A DNA stretch of 64,000 nt from Nocardioides massiliensis (GCF_030811215.1 NZ_JAUSQM010000001.1:1116001-1180000), one strand, 5' to 3'; positions 25,594-34,940 are shown, numbered from the stretch's first letter. Numbers and translations: made by a program. Notes: a model not told the origin generated them from the sequence alone.

Positions 25594-26804
25594 CGGTCCA
25601 TCATGGCCGCTCCCTCCCGCGGTGTCGCGGGACCGACCTGCACCCGGCTGATGACGGGGATCGACGCGAGCACGAGCACCAAGGCGACCACGAACAGCGC
25701 CGTGTAGGTGTTGCCCGTCGCCGCGAGCAGCGCGCCTGCCACGGCCGGCGCGACCGATTGCGGCAGGATCGTTGCCAGGCCGAGCACGCCCAGGTCGCGG
25801 CCGTGGTCGGCGCTCGAGGGCAGCACGTCGAGCATCAAGGCCAGGTCGGCCGTCAGGTAGACCCCGCGCCCGACCCCCGACACCACGGCGTACGCCGCGA
25901 TCCCGGCCACGCCCGGCACGACGATCGGGAGGGCGAGGCCGCACGCGACGACGACGGTCGCAGCGATGACCGCCGGCACCCGCCGACCCCGCACGACCCG
26001 GGCAGCGATGGCGGCGCCGACCACGATGGACAGGATGTGCACCCCGACGAGGACTGTCACGAGGCTGCCGGCGTCGTCGACGTCGCGACCGGTGCGGTCC
26101 ATCACGACGTAGAGCAGGTAGCCCAGGACCAGCTGGTTGCCCAGCACCAGCGCGAGGCGCGCGACGAAGACCAGCCGGAAGTCCCGGTCCCCCCAGGCGT
26201 GCCGCCATGACAGCGACGCCCGCGCGGGCGCCTCGGTGCGGTCGCGGTTGACGACGACGAACCCGATCATCGTCACGACGAGCACGCCGGCCAGGACCGT
26301 AGTGAGCAGGGAGATCCGGTTGATCAGCACCCCGGCGACCATCGCGCCGACCGCGAGCCCCAGCGCCGCACCGGCACCGTAGTACGCCGACACCCGGGGC
26401 CGCCCGGACTCCGGCACGCGGTCGGCCAGCACCGCGTCGAGCGGCGCTTCGACGACGTTGAGCAGCGGCTGCACGAGCAGCCAGCCCAGCCCGACCGCGA
26501 CGACGGTTGCGGCCTGCCCGAGCCCGGCGATCGCGATCGCCGACGCCACCGCCCCGAGCGCGATCCACGGCGTACGCCGGCCCCACCGCGATCGCGACCG
26601 GTCCGACCAGGCACCGACCAGCGGGTGCACCACGAGCGTCACCAACGACGACAGCGTCATCACCACCGCCAGCGCGGTCTCCTTCGAGGCCTCGTCGGCG
26701 CGGGCGAGGAGCGCGGGTACGACGACGGTCGCGAGGGCGGCGTACTGCACGTTGAGCACCAGGCTCGCGGTGAATAGCGACCAGGACAGGCGGGAGGGCA
26801 CCAT
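25590..26804 (-). CDS. MFS transporter, glycoside/sucrose-porter-like
   Basis: A 404-aa twelve-helix major facilitator. The inter-helix loop VHPLVGAWSDRSRSRWGRRTPWI is the classical MFS A-motif in the GPH/sucrose-transporter form. The protein starts MVPSRLSWSLFTASLVLNVQY and contains LPQSVAPAVAGALLAATGN in the second half. The substrate is unknown; the RRTPWI motif suggests a sugar or glycoside proton symporter. The ATG at 26804 is followed at once by the first helix; upstream codons in the frame are low-complexity. It is divergent from the SulP gene. Confidence 0.87.
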   Translation of the reverse strand: MVPSRLSWSLFTASLVLNVQYAALATVVVPALLARADEASKETALAVVMTLSSLVTLVVHPLVGAWSDRSRSRWGRRTPWIALGAVASAIAIAGLGQAATVVAVGLGWLLVQPLLNVVEAPLDAVLADRVPESGRPRVSAYYGAGAALGLAVGAMVAGVLINRISLLTTVLAGVLVVTMIGFVVVNRDRTEAPARASLSWRHAWGDRDFRLVFVARLALVLGNQLVLGYLLYVVMDRTGRDVDDAGSLVTVLVGVHILSIVVGAAIAARVVRGRRVPAVIAATVVVACGLALPIVVPGVAGIAAYAVVSGVGRGVYLTADLALMLDVLPSSADHGRDLGVLGLATILPQSVAPAVAGALLAATGNTYTALFVVALVLVLASIPVISRVQVGPATPREGAAMMDR

Positions 26805-26872
26805 GCGCAGATCGTCCCAGGCGCGACCGTGTGACACGGGCGAAGTGCACGATCGCGTACCGTCTTGACTCC

Positions 26873-28387
26873 GTGAGCACCCCCGCGCCTTCCTCCGCCC
26901 CTCCGGCCGAGCCGCGGACGCCGACGGTCCGTGAGGCACTCCGCTCACCCCGCCTGCTGCGCACCGAGGTGCTGGCCGGCCTGGTCGTTGCGCTGGCCCT
27001 GATCCCCGAGGCGATCTCGTTCTCGATCATCGCCGGGGTGGACCCGCGCGTCGGCCTGTTCGCGTCGTTCACGATGGCGGTCTCGATCGCCTTCCTCGGC
27101 GGCCGTCCGGCGATGATCTCGGCGGCCACCGGCGCGATCGCGCTCGTCATCGCACCGGTCGTGCGCGAGCACGGGATGGACTACCTGATCGCCACGGTGC
27201 TTCTGGGTGGCTTGATCCAGATCGTCCTCGGCCTGGCCGGGGTGGCGAAGCTGATGCGGTTCATCCCCCGCTCGGTGATGGTCGGCTTCGTCAACGCGCT
27301 GGCGATCCTCATCTTCCTCGCACAGATCCCGCACCTGGTCGACGTACCCGCACTCGTCTACCCGATGGTGGCCGTCGGTCTGGCGATCATCGTGATGTGG
27401 CCGCGACTGACCACCGTGGTCCCGGCGCCGCTGGTGGCGATCGTCCTGCTCACCGCGTTCACACTCGTCGGCGGGTTCAGCGTGCCCGACGTGGGTGACG
27501 AGGGCGAGCTGCCCGACAGCCTGCCGTCGTTGTTCGTCCCCGACGTGCCGTGGACCCTCGAGACCCTGCAGATCATCGCGCCGTACGCCGTGTCCATGGC
27601 GCTCGTCGGCCTGCTCGAGTCGCTGCTCACGGCCAAGCTCGTCGACGACATCACCGACACCCACTCCGACAAGTCCCGTGAGGCGTGGGGCCAGGGCGCC
27701 GCCAACGTCATCACCGGATTCTTCGGCGGCATGGGTGGCTGCGCGATGATCGGTCAGACGATGATCAACGTGAAGGTCTCCGGGGCTCGCACCCGGATCT
27801 CGACCTTCCTGGCCGGCCTGTTCCTGCTGATTCTCGTCGTGGGCTTCGGTGACGTCGTCGCGCTGATCCCCATGGCGGCGTTGGTCGCGGTGATGATCAT
27901 GGTGTCCGTCGCGACCTTCGACTGGCACAGCGTGGCTCCCGCGACCCTGCGGCGGATGCCGAAGTCGGAGACGATCGTGATGGCGTCCACCGTCGTCGTC
28001 ACCGTGGTGACGGAGAACCTCGCCATCGGAGTGGGGGTCGGCGTGGTGGTGGCGATGACGCTGTTCGCCCGCCGGGTCGCCCACCTCACCGAGACGCACC
28101 GCGAGGTCACCGTCGATCGCGACGGCAACCCGGTGGCGGTCTACCGGGTGACCGGCGCGCTGTTCTTCGCCTCCAGCAACGACCTCTACACGCAGTTCGC
28201 GTACGCCGAGGACCCCGCCCAGGTGGTCATCGACCTCTCCGACTCTCACATCTGGGACGCCTCGACGGTCGCTTCGCTGGATGCCATCACGACGAAGTAC
28301 GCCCGGCGGGGCACCACGGTGGAGATCACGGGTCTCAACCCCTCGAGTGCCGAGCGGCACGGGCGGCTGACGGGGGAGCTGCCGTAG
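26873..28387 (+). CDS. SulP family anion permease with STAS domain
   Basis: A 504-aa SLC26/SulP transporter for sulfate, bicarbonate or a related anion. The membrane part includes LVVALALIPEAISFSIIAGVDP, PAMISAATGAIALVIAPVV, SMALVGLLESLLTAKLVDD, the EAWGQGAANVITGFFGGMGG motif and IGQTMINVKVSGARTRIS. A cytoplasmic C-terminal STAS domain (about 415-500) contains VVIDLSDSHIWDASTVASLD. The GTG at 26873 is the likely start. Compared with long SulP proteins, the STAS domain is compact. The substrate cannot be assigned from sequence alone. Confidence 0.92.
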   Translation: MSTPAPSSAPPAEPRTPTVREALRSPRLLRTEVLAGLVVALALIPEAISFSIIAGVDPRVGLFASFTMAVSIAFLGGRPAMISAATGAIALVIAPVVREHGMDYLIATVLLGGLIQIVLGLAGVAKLMRFIPRSVMVGFVNALAILIFLAQIPHLVDVPALVYPMVAVGLAIIVMWPRLTTVVPAPLVAIVLLTAFTLVGGFSVPDVGDEGELPDSLPSLFVPDVPWTLETLQIIAPYAVSMALVGLLESLLTAKLVDDITDTHSDKSREAWGQGAANVITGFFGGMGGCAMIGQTMINVKVSGARTRISTFLAGLFLLILVVGFGDVVALIPMAALVAVMIMVSVATFDWHSVAPATLRRMPKSETIVMASTVVVTVVTENLAIGVGVGVVVAMTLFARRVAHLTETHREVTVDRDGNPVAVYRVTGALFFASSNDLYTQFAYAEDPAQVVIDLSDSHIWDASTVASLDAITTKYARRGTTVEITGLNPSSAERHGRLTGELP

Positions 28388-28411
28388 GCCCGGTCCGGTA
28401 ACACTGGGCCT

Positions 28412-29842
28412 GTGCACCTCTCTCGGAAGATCCTCCTCCCGGTCGTGGCGATGACTGCCTTCGGTCTGCTGGCCGGGGCGACGCCCTCGACCACCGCTGT
28501 CGCCGAGGCCCGGGCACGGGTGTCCGGACCCGGTCACGGCGGCGACTCCTACTTCCCCGCCGACGGCAACCGCGGGTACGACGTCCAGCGCTACCGGGTG
28601 CGGATCCACTACCGCACGGCCCGCAAGGAGCTCGCCGGCCGCGCAGTGGTCACGGCCCGCGCCGAGCAGCGGCTCGCGCGGTTCCACCTGGACCTCCGGC
28701 TGCGTCCGCGCAGCGTCACGGTCGACGGCCGGCCCGCGAGCTTCGGCAAGCCCACCGGCCGCGAGCTGCGGGTCGTCCCGCAGCGGCCGATCGCGGCGGG
28801 TGAGACCTTCCGCGTCGTGGTGCGGTACGCCGGGCGCCCTGGTCGCCTCGGGTGGCGCGGCGAGCGGCCCTGGCAGGCCGACCGGCACGAGGCAGTGGCG
28901 ATGGGCCAGCCGCAGATCGCCGCCTGGTGGTTCCCCGCCAACGACCACCCGCGCGACCGTGCCCGGATGGACGTCACCGTCGTCGTACCCCGCGGACAGC
29001 AGGCGATCTCCAACGGACGGCTGATCGGCAAGCGCGTGCGTCGCCACACGACCGTCTGGCGCTGGCGAGCGGCCGAGCCGATGGCGCCGTACCTCGCCTT
29101 CTTCGCCGTCGGTCGCTTCGACGTGCGCACCAGCCGAGTCCGCGGGCTGCACCAGGTGGTGGCGGTGTCGCGGCGGCTGCCGGCACGCGCCCAACGGCGG
29201 GCGGTGCGCCAGCTGAGTCGCAGCGCCGCCATCACGCGATGGGTCGAGAAGCAGGTCGGTCCCTACCCGTACGCCGCCACCGGCGGTGTCGCGAGCGCGC
29301 TGGAGACCGGCTTCGCGCTGGAGAACCAGACGCGTCCGACGTACGGCGCCGGGGGGATCCCGACGTCGCTCCTGGTGCACGAGATCGCGCATCAGTGGTT
29401 CGGCAACCACGTCACCGTGGCCGACTGGTCCGACATCTGGCTCAACGAGGGGTTCGCGACCTTCATGGAGCTGCGGTGGGCCGAGACCCGCGCTGGTGCG
29501 TCCGCCGATGCCTGGCTGCGACGGACCTGGCGCCGGGTCGGGCCCGACCGGGCTGCGTGGCGCGTGCGGATCGGTGACCCGGGTCCGGGACGGATGTTCC
29601 ACGCGGCCGTCTATGTCCGGGGTGCGATGACACTGCAGGCGCTGCGCAACCGCATCGGCGAGGAGAAGTTCTGGGGGCTCGTGCGCTCCTGGGCGGCCGA
29701 GCGGGGCGGCGGCAGCGCCTCGACGGCGGACTTCGTCGCCCTGGCCGAGGACGTCGCCGGGACCGACCTCGATGACTTCTTCACCGCCTGGTTGCGGTCA
29801 CCGAGCCGGCCGGCCTGGACCGAGGCCAACGGGCTGGGATGA
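28412..29842 (+). CDS. secreted M1 family zinc metallopeptidase
   Basis: A 476-aa aminopeptidase-N-type protein with an N-terminal signal peptide (KILLPVVAMTAFGLLAGATP). The N-terminal beta domain carries YDVQRYRVRIHYRTARKEL. The catalytic domain has the zinc site HEIAHQWFGNH at about residue 323 and the third ligand in WLNEGFATF 18 residues later. The exopeptidase loop is represented by ETGFALENQTRP. It probably acts outside the cell on peptides. At 476 aa it is the short bacterial M1 form lacking the helical C-terminal domain. It is 25 bases behind the SulP gene. Confidence 0.9.
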   Translation: MHLSRKILLPVVAMTAFGLLAGATPSTTAVAEARARVSGPGHGGDSYFPADGNRGYDVQRYRVRIHYRTARKELAGRAVVTARAEQRLARFHLDLRLRPRSVTVDGRPASFGKPTGRELRVVPQRPIAAGETFRVVVRYAGRPGRLGWRGERPWQADRHEAVAMGQPQIAAWWFPANDHPRDRARMDVTVVVPRGQQAISNGRLIGKRVRRHTTVWRWRAAEPMAPYLAFFAVGRFDVRTSRVRGLHQVVAVSRRLPARAQRRAVRQLSRSAAITRWVEKQVGPYPYAATGGVASALETGFALENQTRPTYGAGGIPTSLLVHEIAHQWFGNHVTVADWSDIWLNEGFATFMELRWAETRAGASADAWLRRTWRRVGPDRAAWRVRIGDPGPGRMFHAAVYVRGAMTLQALRNRIGEEKFWGLVRSWAAERGGGSASTADFVALAEDVAGTDLDDFFTAWLRSPSRPAWTEANGLG

Positions 29843-29859
29843 GGGTGCGGGCGTGGAGG

Positions 29860-29879
29860 CTGAGCCCGGGGCGGCTCAG
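29860..29879. terminator. stem-loop between convergent genes
   Basis: CTGAGCC (29860-29866) pairs with GGCTCAG (29873-29879) around a 6-base loop. It sits 18 bases after the M1 peptidase stop and overlaps the end of the convergent gene. There is no U-run, so this is a weak call. Confidence 0.4.
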
Positions 29880-30184
29880 TCGCCGTCAGCGTCGGCGAGG
29901 TAGCCGGTCGCCGGGTCGACCTCGGCCAGGAAGTCCCGGATGTGGCCGACGTGCTGCTCGGTGGTCAGCCCCGCCGCCGGGGACAACCCGAAGCCATACC
30001 CCGCGTTCGGGCCCGTGAGCCAGTCGTACCCCATCCCGCCGCGGGCGTCAGGGCGCAGCGCGAAGACCTGCCCGTCGACCTCCAGCGTGAACGCCGGGGC
30101 CGCGCCGTCGGCCGAGCGCTGGCCGGGCACGGCCGTCCAGCCGGCGGTCGGCGCTTCGTCGTCGTCGCGGTAGATCGGGTCCAT
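29876..30184 (-). CDS. 102-aa hypothetical protein
   Basis: An acidic, soluble protein starting MDPIYRDDDEAPTAGWTAVP, with FTLEVDGQVFALRPDARGG, YDWLTGPNAGYGFGLS and HIRDFLAEVDPATGYLAD. The strand-rich centre followed by a terminal helix suggests a small single-domain protein. No family was recognised. It is convergent with the M1 peptidase gene and stands alone in its direction. Confidence 0.7.
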   Translation of the reverse strand: MDPIYRDDDEAPTAGWTAVPGQRSADGAAPAFTLEVDGQVFALRPDARGGMGYDWLTGPNAGYGFGLSPAAGLTTEQHVGHIRDFLAEVDPATGYLADADGD

Positions 30185-30300
30185 GTCGACATGGTGACCG
30201 GGTTCTCGGCCGTCGTCTAGGGAGTTCCGGTGTCCACACCGGTTCCGGGCATGCCGGTGCGCCCGCGCGGGTCATCGTTGGTCGAGCTGCTCATCGTTGA

Positions 30301-30317
30301 TCGAGCTTGTCGAGACC
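30301..30317. repeat. REP-like repeat downstream of the HNH gene
   Basis: The 17-mer TCGAGCTTGTCGAGACC is identical to the copy inside the FemX-like gene at 2262-2278. It lies in the gap just past the 3' end of the HNH gene. Confidence 0.75.
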
Positions 30318-30340
30318 GCGCGGGCGTCGGGGCGGGGTCG

Positions 30341-31852
30341 TTAGGTGGGCGGGTCGGTGCCGCCGGGGCCGGCGACGTACTCGATGAGGAAGTCGTGGAG
30401 GTAGAGCTCGACGATCGAGTGCGTCGCGGGATCGCTCGATCGAGACGGCTCTCTTGTCGATCGAGCGGAGCGATGTCCTGAGCTTGTCGAAGGGTCGAGA
30501 TCACGAGCATCTGATTGGACGAGGTCGTGATCGTCTCGGACGGGTCGACCCCACCGGTCACGCCACGCATAGGTCCCGTCGCGGCGGCGTTGGTAGGTCC
30601 ACCCCATGTGGGTCTTGAGCCGGTGATGCGAACGGCAGAGCGGAGCCAGGTTCGCCAGTGACGTCTGGCCGGGTGGGCCGCCGTCCTCGAGCGGGACGTA
30701 GGGCTCGATGTGGTCGGCATCGCAGGCTCGGGCGGTGGTGGTGCAGCCGGGGAACACGCAGACCTCGTCGCGCAGGATCATCGCCTCGCGCATCCACGCC
30801 GGTGGATCGTGCTGATCCACGGCTTGGTCGGTGTTGGTGTCGATCACCGGACGCAGGACGATGCGTCCGGATCCGACACCACCCGGACGGGTCAACCACT
30901 CGCCCATCCGGGCCAGCGTGATGGGTCCGAGCTTCTCGATGCTCGCACCGTGGTCGACGCCGGCGCTGGTCATGATCGCGAGGTCTGCCAGTGAGCAGTG
31001 GATGTAGATGTTCGCGACTCGGGTCGTTGTGCCTGGCGACTTCGTCTTCGTGGTCCCGCCCGAACTGGTGTCGGGCAGGGTGCCGTTGAGGAAGTCCATC
31101 GCCAGTTGCGGGTCGAGCAGCGTCCCGACGGCCTTGGCGCGACGGGCTTGGTGGTCGTCGGTGTCGCCGGCGGCCTTCAACCCTGCGGCGATGGTGTCGA
31201 GGGTCCGATCGAGCAGCTCGGCGTCGGGGGCGTCGAGGTTCATGTGCACCCCACGCAACAGGCCTTGGCACGTGTCGGGGTCGAGCCAGACTCCGCGGCC
31301 GTCCTGGCGACGTTCTTCGCGCTTCGCGAAGAGCTCGGTGTCGAACCGGCGGATCGCCTCGTCGACCAGTTCGGGGGCGGCGTTGTTGGGCTTGCGCTTC
31401 TGCAACCGATGCGTCAGCTGCGCATCCACCCACGACGCGGCCTCGAAGGACAGCTTGCGGGTTTCCTTGGCCACGGCCCGGACGCGCCAGGCTTCGGTCT
31501 TCCCCTCGACCATCTGCTGCCACAGGCGCGGGAGGCGGTGGGCGATCTCGATCGCGTCCCCCAGCAACTGGCGCGCGGACTGCAACGGGATCCGGAGGTG
31601 GCCGGAGAGCTCACCGGCGGCGTACTCACTCAGGATCGGTGCGCCCTCGCCCGCCAGGGCGACCATGCGCTCGGGGTCGTGACGAAACGCTTTCGTGGCC
31701 TTCGCCAACGTGCCGGCTTCGTACAGGCCCGCGAGGTGGTCGGCGATGAGCAGGTCGTCGACGTCGAGGCGGTCGCGCGTGGCGCGGTTCGAGCGCAGCG
31801 TTTCCCAGGCTTCGGCCTTGCCGAAGTTCTCCAGGTCGCCTCGATCGAGCAT
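30341..31852 (-). CDS. DUF222 / HNH endonuclease
   Basis: A 503-aa protein with an N-terminal DUF222 helical domain (about residues 20-300, including LEAASWVDAQL-like and LDPDTCQGLLRGVHMNLD segments). The C-terminal HNH nuclease has CVFPGC, CDADHIEPYVPLEDGG and LCRSHHRLKTHMGWTYQ, giving the Cys/His zinc and catalytic residues. The family is abundant and mobile in actinobacteria. A segment reading about LDPSTSSGHRSARSTRE near the C-terminus is encoded by repeats (30430-30499). The ATG at 31852 is chosen. The frame stays open far upstream through the tandem array, so automated calls may overextend it to about 770 codons. Confidence 0.85.
   Translation of the reverse strand: MLDRGDLENFGKAEAWETLRSNRATRDRLDVDDLLIADHLAGLYEAGTLAKATKAFRHDPERMVALAGEGAPILSEYAAGELSGHLRIPLQSARQLLGDAIEIAHRLPRLWQQMVEGKTEAWRVRAVAKETRKLSFEAASWVDAQLTHRLQKRKPNNAAPELVDEAIRRFDTELFAKREERRQDGRGVWLDPDTCQGLLRGVHMNLDAPDAELLDRTLDTIAAGLKAAGDTDDHQARRAKAVGTLLDPQLAMDFLNGTLPDTSSGGTTKTKSPGTTTRVANIYIHCSLADLAIMTSAGVDHGASIEKLGPITLARMGEWLTRPGGVGSGRIVLRPVIDTNTDQAVDQHDPPAWMREAMILRDEVCVFPGCTTTARACDADHIEPYVPLEDGGPPGQTSLANLAPLCRSHHRLKTHMGWTYQRRRDGTYAWRDRWGRPVRDDHDLVQSDARDLDPSTSSGHRSARSTREPSRSSDPATHSIVELYLHDFLIEYVAGPGGTDPPT
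30430..30499. repeat. repeat insertion within the HNH gene C-terminus
   Basis: Contains nested words GATCGCTCGATCGAGAC, CGATCGAGCGGAGCGATG and CCTGAGCTTGTCGAAGGG, typical of dispersed actinobacterial REP-like repeats. It sits in frame and adds roughly 23 Ser/Arg-rich residues between the nuclease core and the final helix. Confidence 0.65.
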
Positions 31853-31890
31853 GGTCTTAGTGAAACAGGCGGCGCCGACAGTCACCCTGG

Positions 31891-32755
31891 CCTCGATACA
31901 CCGGTCACCGGGTTGGTCGAGTGCCGCGAACGAAGTGAGCGGTGTATCGAGACCACGAGACGGCCGCAGTTGACAGCGAAAGTCCCGCAGCGATGCGGTC
32001 GTGGTCTCGATACACCGGTCTCGGCTAGCGCCTCGTCCGGCACTCGACCACCGACATCGCGGCACGCACCCTCCTCGGCCGTCCTGGTTCGTCGAGTGCC
32101 CCGAACGAAGTGAGGGGTGTATCGAGACGGGTGGTTGACAGGGAAAGTCCCGGTTGTGGTCTCGATACGCCGGTCTCGGCTGGCGCCTCGTCCGGCACTC
32201 GACCACCGACATCGCGGCACGCACCCTCCTCGGCCGTCCTGGTTCGTCGAGTGCCCCGAACGGAGTGAGGGGTGTATCGAGACGGGTGGTTGACAGGGAA
32301 AGTCTCGGTTGTGGTCTCGATACGCCGGTCTCGGCTGGCGCCTCGTCCGGCACTCGACCACCGACATCGCGGCACGCACCCTCCTCGGCCGTCCTGGTTC
32401 GTCGAGTGCCCCGAACGGAGTGAGGGGTGTATCGAGACGGGTGGTTGACAGCGAAGATCTCGGTTGTGGTCTCGATACGCCGGTCTCGGCTGGCGCCTCG
32501 TCCGGCACTCGACCATCCCCGTGGCGGCGCGCACCGTGAAGGTTCGTCGAGTGCCCCGAACGAAGTGAGGGGTGTATCGAGACGGGTGGTTGACAGGGAA
32601 AGTCCCGGTTGTGGTCTCGATACGCCGGTCTCGGCTGGCGCCTCGTCCGGCACTCGACCACCAACACCAGCCCGCGCTCGGCTAGCGCCTCGCCCGGCAC
32701 TCGACCACCAACACGAGCCCCGCGCTCGGCTGGCGCCTCGTCCGGCACTCGACCA
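31891..32755. repeat. tandem array of about 155-bp REP-like hairpin units
   Basis: No gene is supported here. Near-identical units recur at 32001, 32156, 32311, 32466 and 32611 (periods 155, 155, 155 and 145), preceded by a diverged half unit and followed by two partial copies. Each unit has left-arm words GTCTCGATAC and GGCACTCGACCA and right-arm words TCGTCGAGTGCC and GTATCGAGAC that can fold back on each other. A spacer containing GGTGGTTGACAG separates the units. Copies differ by only a few substitutions, so amplification was recent. All three frames stay open across it, producing spurious long reading frames. Confidence 0.9.
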
Positions 32756-32790
32756 ACACCGGCTCGACTACGCACAGGACCCGCAGTCGC

Positions 32791-33813
32791 TCAGAGTGCG
32801 AAGGCCTCGGCCAGCAGCTCGTGGGATCGCCGGCGGTCGACGGGGTCGGCGATCAGGTCCTGCACCATCACCTCGTCCGCACCGGACTCCTCGACCATCT
32901 GCTCCAACGTCGCGCGCACCTGGGCCGGGGTGCCGGCGACGAACCGCGGCCAACGGCCGTCGACGATCGTGGTCGGCTCCTCGCGCTCGTTCGCGCTGAG
33001 CTCGTCGGCGACCTCGTCGGGTGCCGGGACCATGACCGAACCGGCGCCACGGCCGGCGCGCATGAGGCGCGAGTAGAAGCCCTTGGGCGAGCAGACCAGC
33101 CGTTGTGCGTCCGGCTCGGTCTCGCCGACCGTCACGTTCACCGCGAGGATCGCGCGCGGCGACTCGAGCGCGAAGCGCGGCCGGAACACCTCGCGGTAGT
33201 TGCGGAGCGCGGGTGCCGCGCCCTGCGGGTTGATGAAGCCGGCGAACGTGTAGCCGATGCCGATGCCGAGGCCGCCGGCGAGGTGCGAGCCGCTGGGGCT
33301 CGACCCGAGCAGCCAGGTCTGCGGGACCCCGGGCACGCTCGGCATGAGCGGGTGCCCGGCGAAGGGGTGGTCGTCGGGGAAGCCATCGTGCAACCAGGCG
33401 AGCGTCTCCAGCACCTGTTGGCCGTGGTCGGCGCGGGCGGGGTGCTCGCGGTTCTGCTGCAGCGCAAGGTCGAGGACCGGGCCCGCGGTGGCGCGACCCA
33501 TGCCGAGGTCGATGCGCCTGGGCGCGAGGGCCTCCAGCTGCTGGAACATCTCTGCGACCTTGAACGGGCTGTAGTGGTTCATGAGCACCGCTCCGGAGCC
33601 GAGGCGGATGCGCTCGGTCACCATCGCGGCCGCCGCGATCAGCAGCTCGGGATGGTGCGAGGCCCCGGAGCGGCTGAGGTGGTGCTCGGCGAACCAGATC
33701 CGGTGGAAGCCGAGGCGCTCGGCGTGCCGAGCTGTCTCCAGCGCGTCGGCGAGGGCGTCGGTCTCCGTCGTACCCGGTGCGACGGTCCCCAGGTCGACGA
33801 TCGACAGCCTCAT
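32791..33813 (-). CDS. LLM class flavin-dependent oxidoreductase
   Basis: A 340-aa bacterial luciferase-like monooxygenase with a TIM-barrel fold using FMN or F420. Family features are MRLSIVDLGTVAPGTT, GFHRIWFAEHHLSRSGASHH, TERIRLGSGAVLMNHYSPFKVAE, LEALAPRRIDLGMGRATAG and QTWLLGSSPSGSHLA. It belongs to the MsnO8-like branch by its SIVDLGTV start. The substrate is unknown. It lies immediately beyond the tandem repeat array and is divergent from the PLP-enzyme gene, with 128 bases between starts. Confidence 0.9.
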   Translation of the reverse strand: MRLSIVDLGTVAPGTTETDALADALETARHAERLGFHRIWFAEHHLSRSGASHHPELLIAAAAMVTERIRLGSGAVLMNHYSPFKVAEMFQQLEALAPRRIDLGMGRATAGPVLDLALQQNREHPARADHGQQVLETLAWLHDGFPDDHPFAGHPLMPSVPGVPQTWLLGSSPSGSHLAGGLGIGIGYTFAGFINPQGAAPALRNYREVFRPRFALESPRAILAVNVTVGETEPDAQRLVCSPKGFYSRLMRAGRGAGSVMVPAPDEVADELSANEREEPTTIVDGRWPRFVAGTPAQVRATLEQMVEESGADEVMVQDLIADPVDRRRSHELLAEAFAL

Positions 33814-33941
33814 GCCTGGCAGGCTAACGACCACGCGAGACCGGACGGTGCCCCGGCATGGCTTCGCGATCGCCGGGTACCGAGGTCGGTGTCCGTGTCC
33901 CGGCGCGGAGCGTCGCCGGGCCCCCGACCCCAGGAGGCGCC

Positions 33942-34940
33942 ATGGCGACCGCCGACCCGTCGTACGTCGACCCCCCGCGCGACCAGCCGCCGCAGGTCGA
34001 GGCCGGCCGACCACTCGTGCTGACCCCCACCCCGCTCGAGCCGGCACCTCGCCTGTCCCAGGCGCTCGGCCTCTCCCCGGACCAGGTCTGGCTCAAGCGT
34101 GACGACCTCGCGGGCCTCGGCGGCGGCGGCAACAAGCTGCGCAAGCTGGAGGTGTCGCTGGCAGAAGCCCGCAAGGTGGGCGCCGACATCCTCGTGACCA
34201 CCGGCGCCGCGCAGAGCAACCACGCCCGACTCACCGCTGCCGTTGCCGCTCGCGCCGGTCTGAATGCGGTCCTGGTCCTGGCGGGCGACGAACCCGCGGA
34301 TCGCCGCGGCAACCTCCTCCTCGACGAGCTCCTCGGCGCCCACGTCGTGTGGGCCGGCGAGCTCGAGGGCTCCGACCTCGGCGCGGGGCTGTCGGCGCGT
34401 GCCGACGAGGTCGTCGCCGAGTTGCGGCAGAGCGGGCGCACGCCGTACCTCGTCCCGTACGGCGGCACCAGCCCCACGACCGCGGAGGGGTACGTCGCGG
34501 CCGCACGCGAGCTCGAGGAGCAACTGCCCGACCTCTCCCACGTCGTGGTCGCCGTCGGCTCGGGCGGCACGATGGCCGGGCTGGTGCGCCAGCTCGGCCC
34601 GACCAAGGTGCTGGGCGTGGACACCGGCGCCGTCGCGGACCCCCGCGCGACGGTCGCCGGCCTGCTCGCCGAGATGGGCCGTGGACTCGAGCCCGCCTCG
34701 CTGCGCCTGGACCACGACCACGTCGGTGAGGGTTACGGGGCGCTCGTCCCGACCGTGCGGGAGGCGGTCGAGCTGGTCGCGCGGACTGAGGGCGTGCTCC
34801 TCGACGTCACGTACGTCGGCCGGGCCGCCGCCGGCCTGGTCGCGGGCGTCCGCTCGGGCCTGATCCGCCCCGGCGCCAAGACGGTGCTCATGCACACCGG
34901 CGGCCTCCCCGGCCTCTTCGGACACCCCGCGCTCGGCTGA
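33942..34940 (+). CDS. D-cysteine desulfhydrase / ACC deaminase family PLP enzyme
   Basis: A 332-aa fold-type II PLP enzyme. The lysine is in LGGGGNKLRKLE (about K65), followed by the serine motif TTGAAQSNHARLTAAVA and the phosphate-binding AVGSGGTMAGLV. The family degrades D-cysteine to pyruvate, ammonia and sulfide, or opens ACC; the exact substrate is undecided. The ATG at 33942 has AGGAGG four bases upstream, which overrides the upstream in-frame ATG. It ends just before a GC-rich stem-loop. Confidence 0.86.
   Translation: MATADPSYVDPPRDQPPQVEAGRPLVLTPTPLEPAPRLSQALGLSPDQVWLKRDDLAGLGGGGNKLRKLEVSLAEARKVGADILVTTGAAQSNHARLTAAVAARAGLNAVLVLAGDEPADRRGNLLLDELLGAHVVWAGELEGSDLGAGLSARADEVVAELRQSGRTPYLVPYGGTSPTTAEGYVAAARELEEQLPDLSHVVVAVGSGGTMAGLVRQLGPTKVLGVDTGAVADPRATVAGLLAEMGRGLEPASLRLDHDHVGEGYGALVPTVREAVELVARTEGVLLDVTYVGRAAAGLVAGVRSGLIRPGAKTVLMHTGGLPGLFGHPALG

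Noticed and set aside
26945-29602. A very long open frame (about 885 codons) on the minus strand across the SulP and M1 genes
   Set aside because: It is antisense to two well-supported genes and its product is rich in His, Arg, Gly and Asp with no domain pattern, as expected for a shadow frame in GC-rich DNA.
30341-32653. Extension of the HNH gene upstream to about 770 codons
   Set aside because: The extra 270 codons are translated tandem repeats, open in all frames because the 155-bp unit has no stops. The DUF222 domain begins only after 31852.
31891-32755. CRISPR array
   Set aside because: Units are about 155 bp, near-identical throughout with no variable spacers, and no cas genes are nearby.
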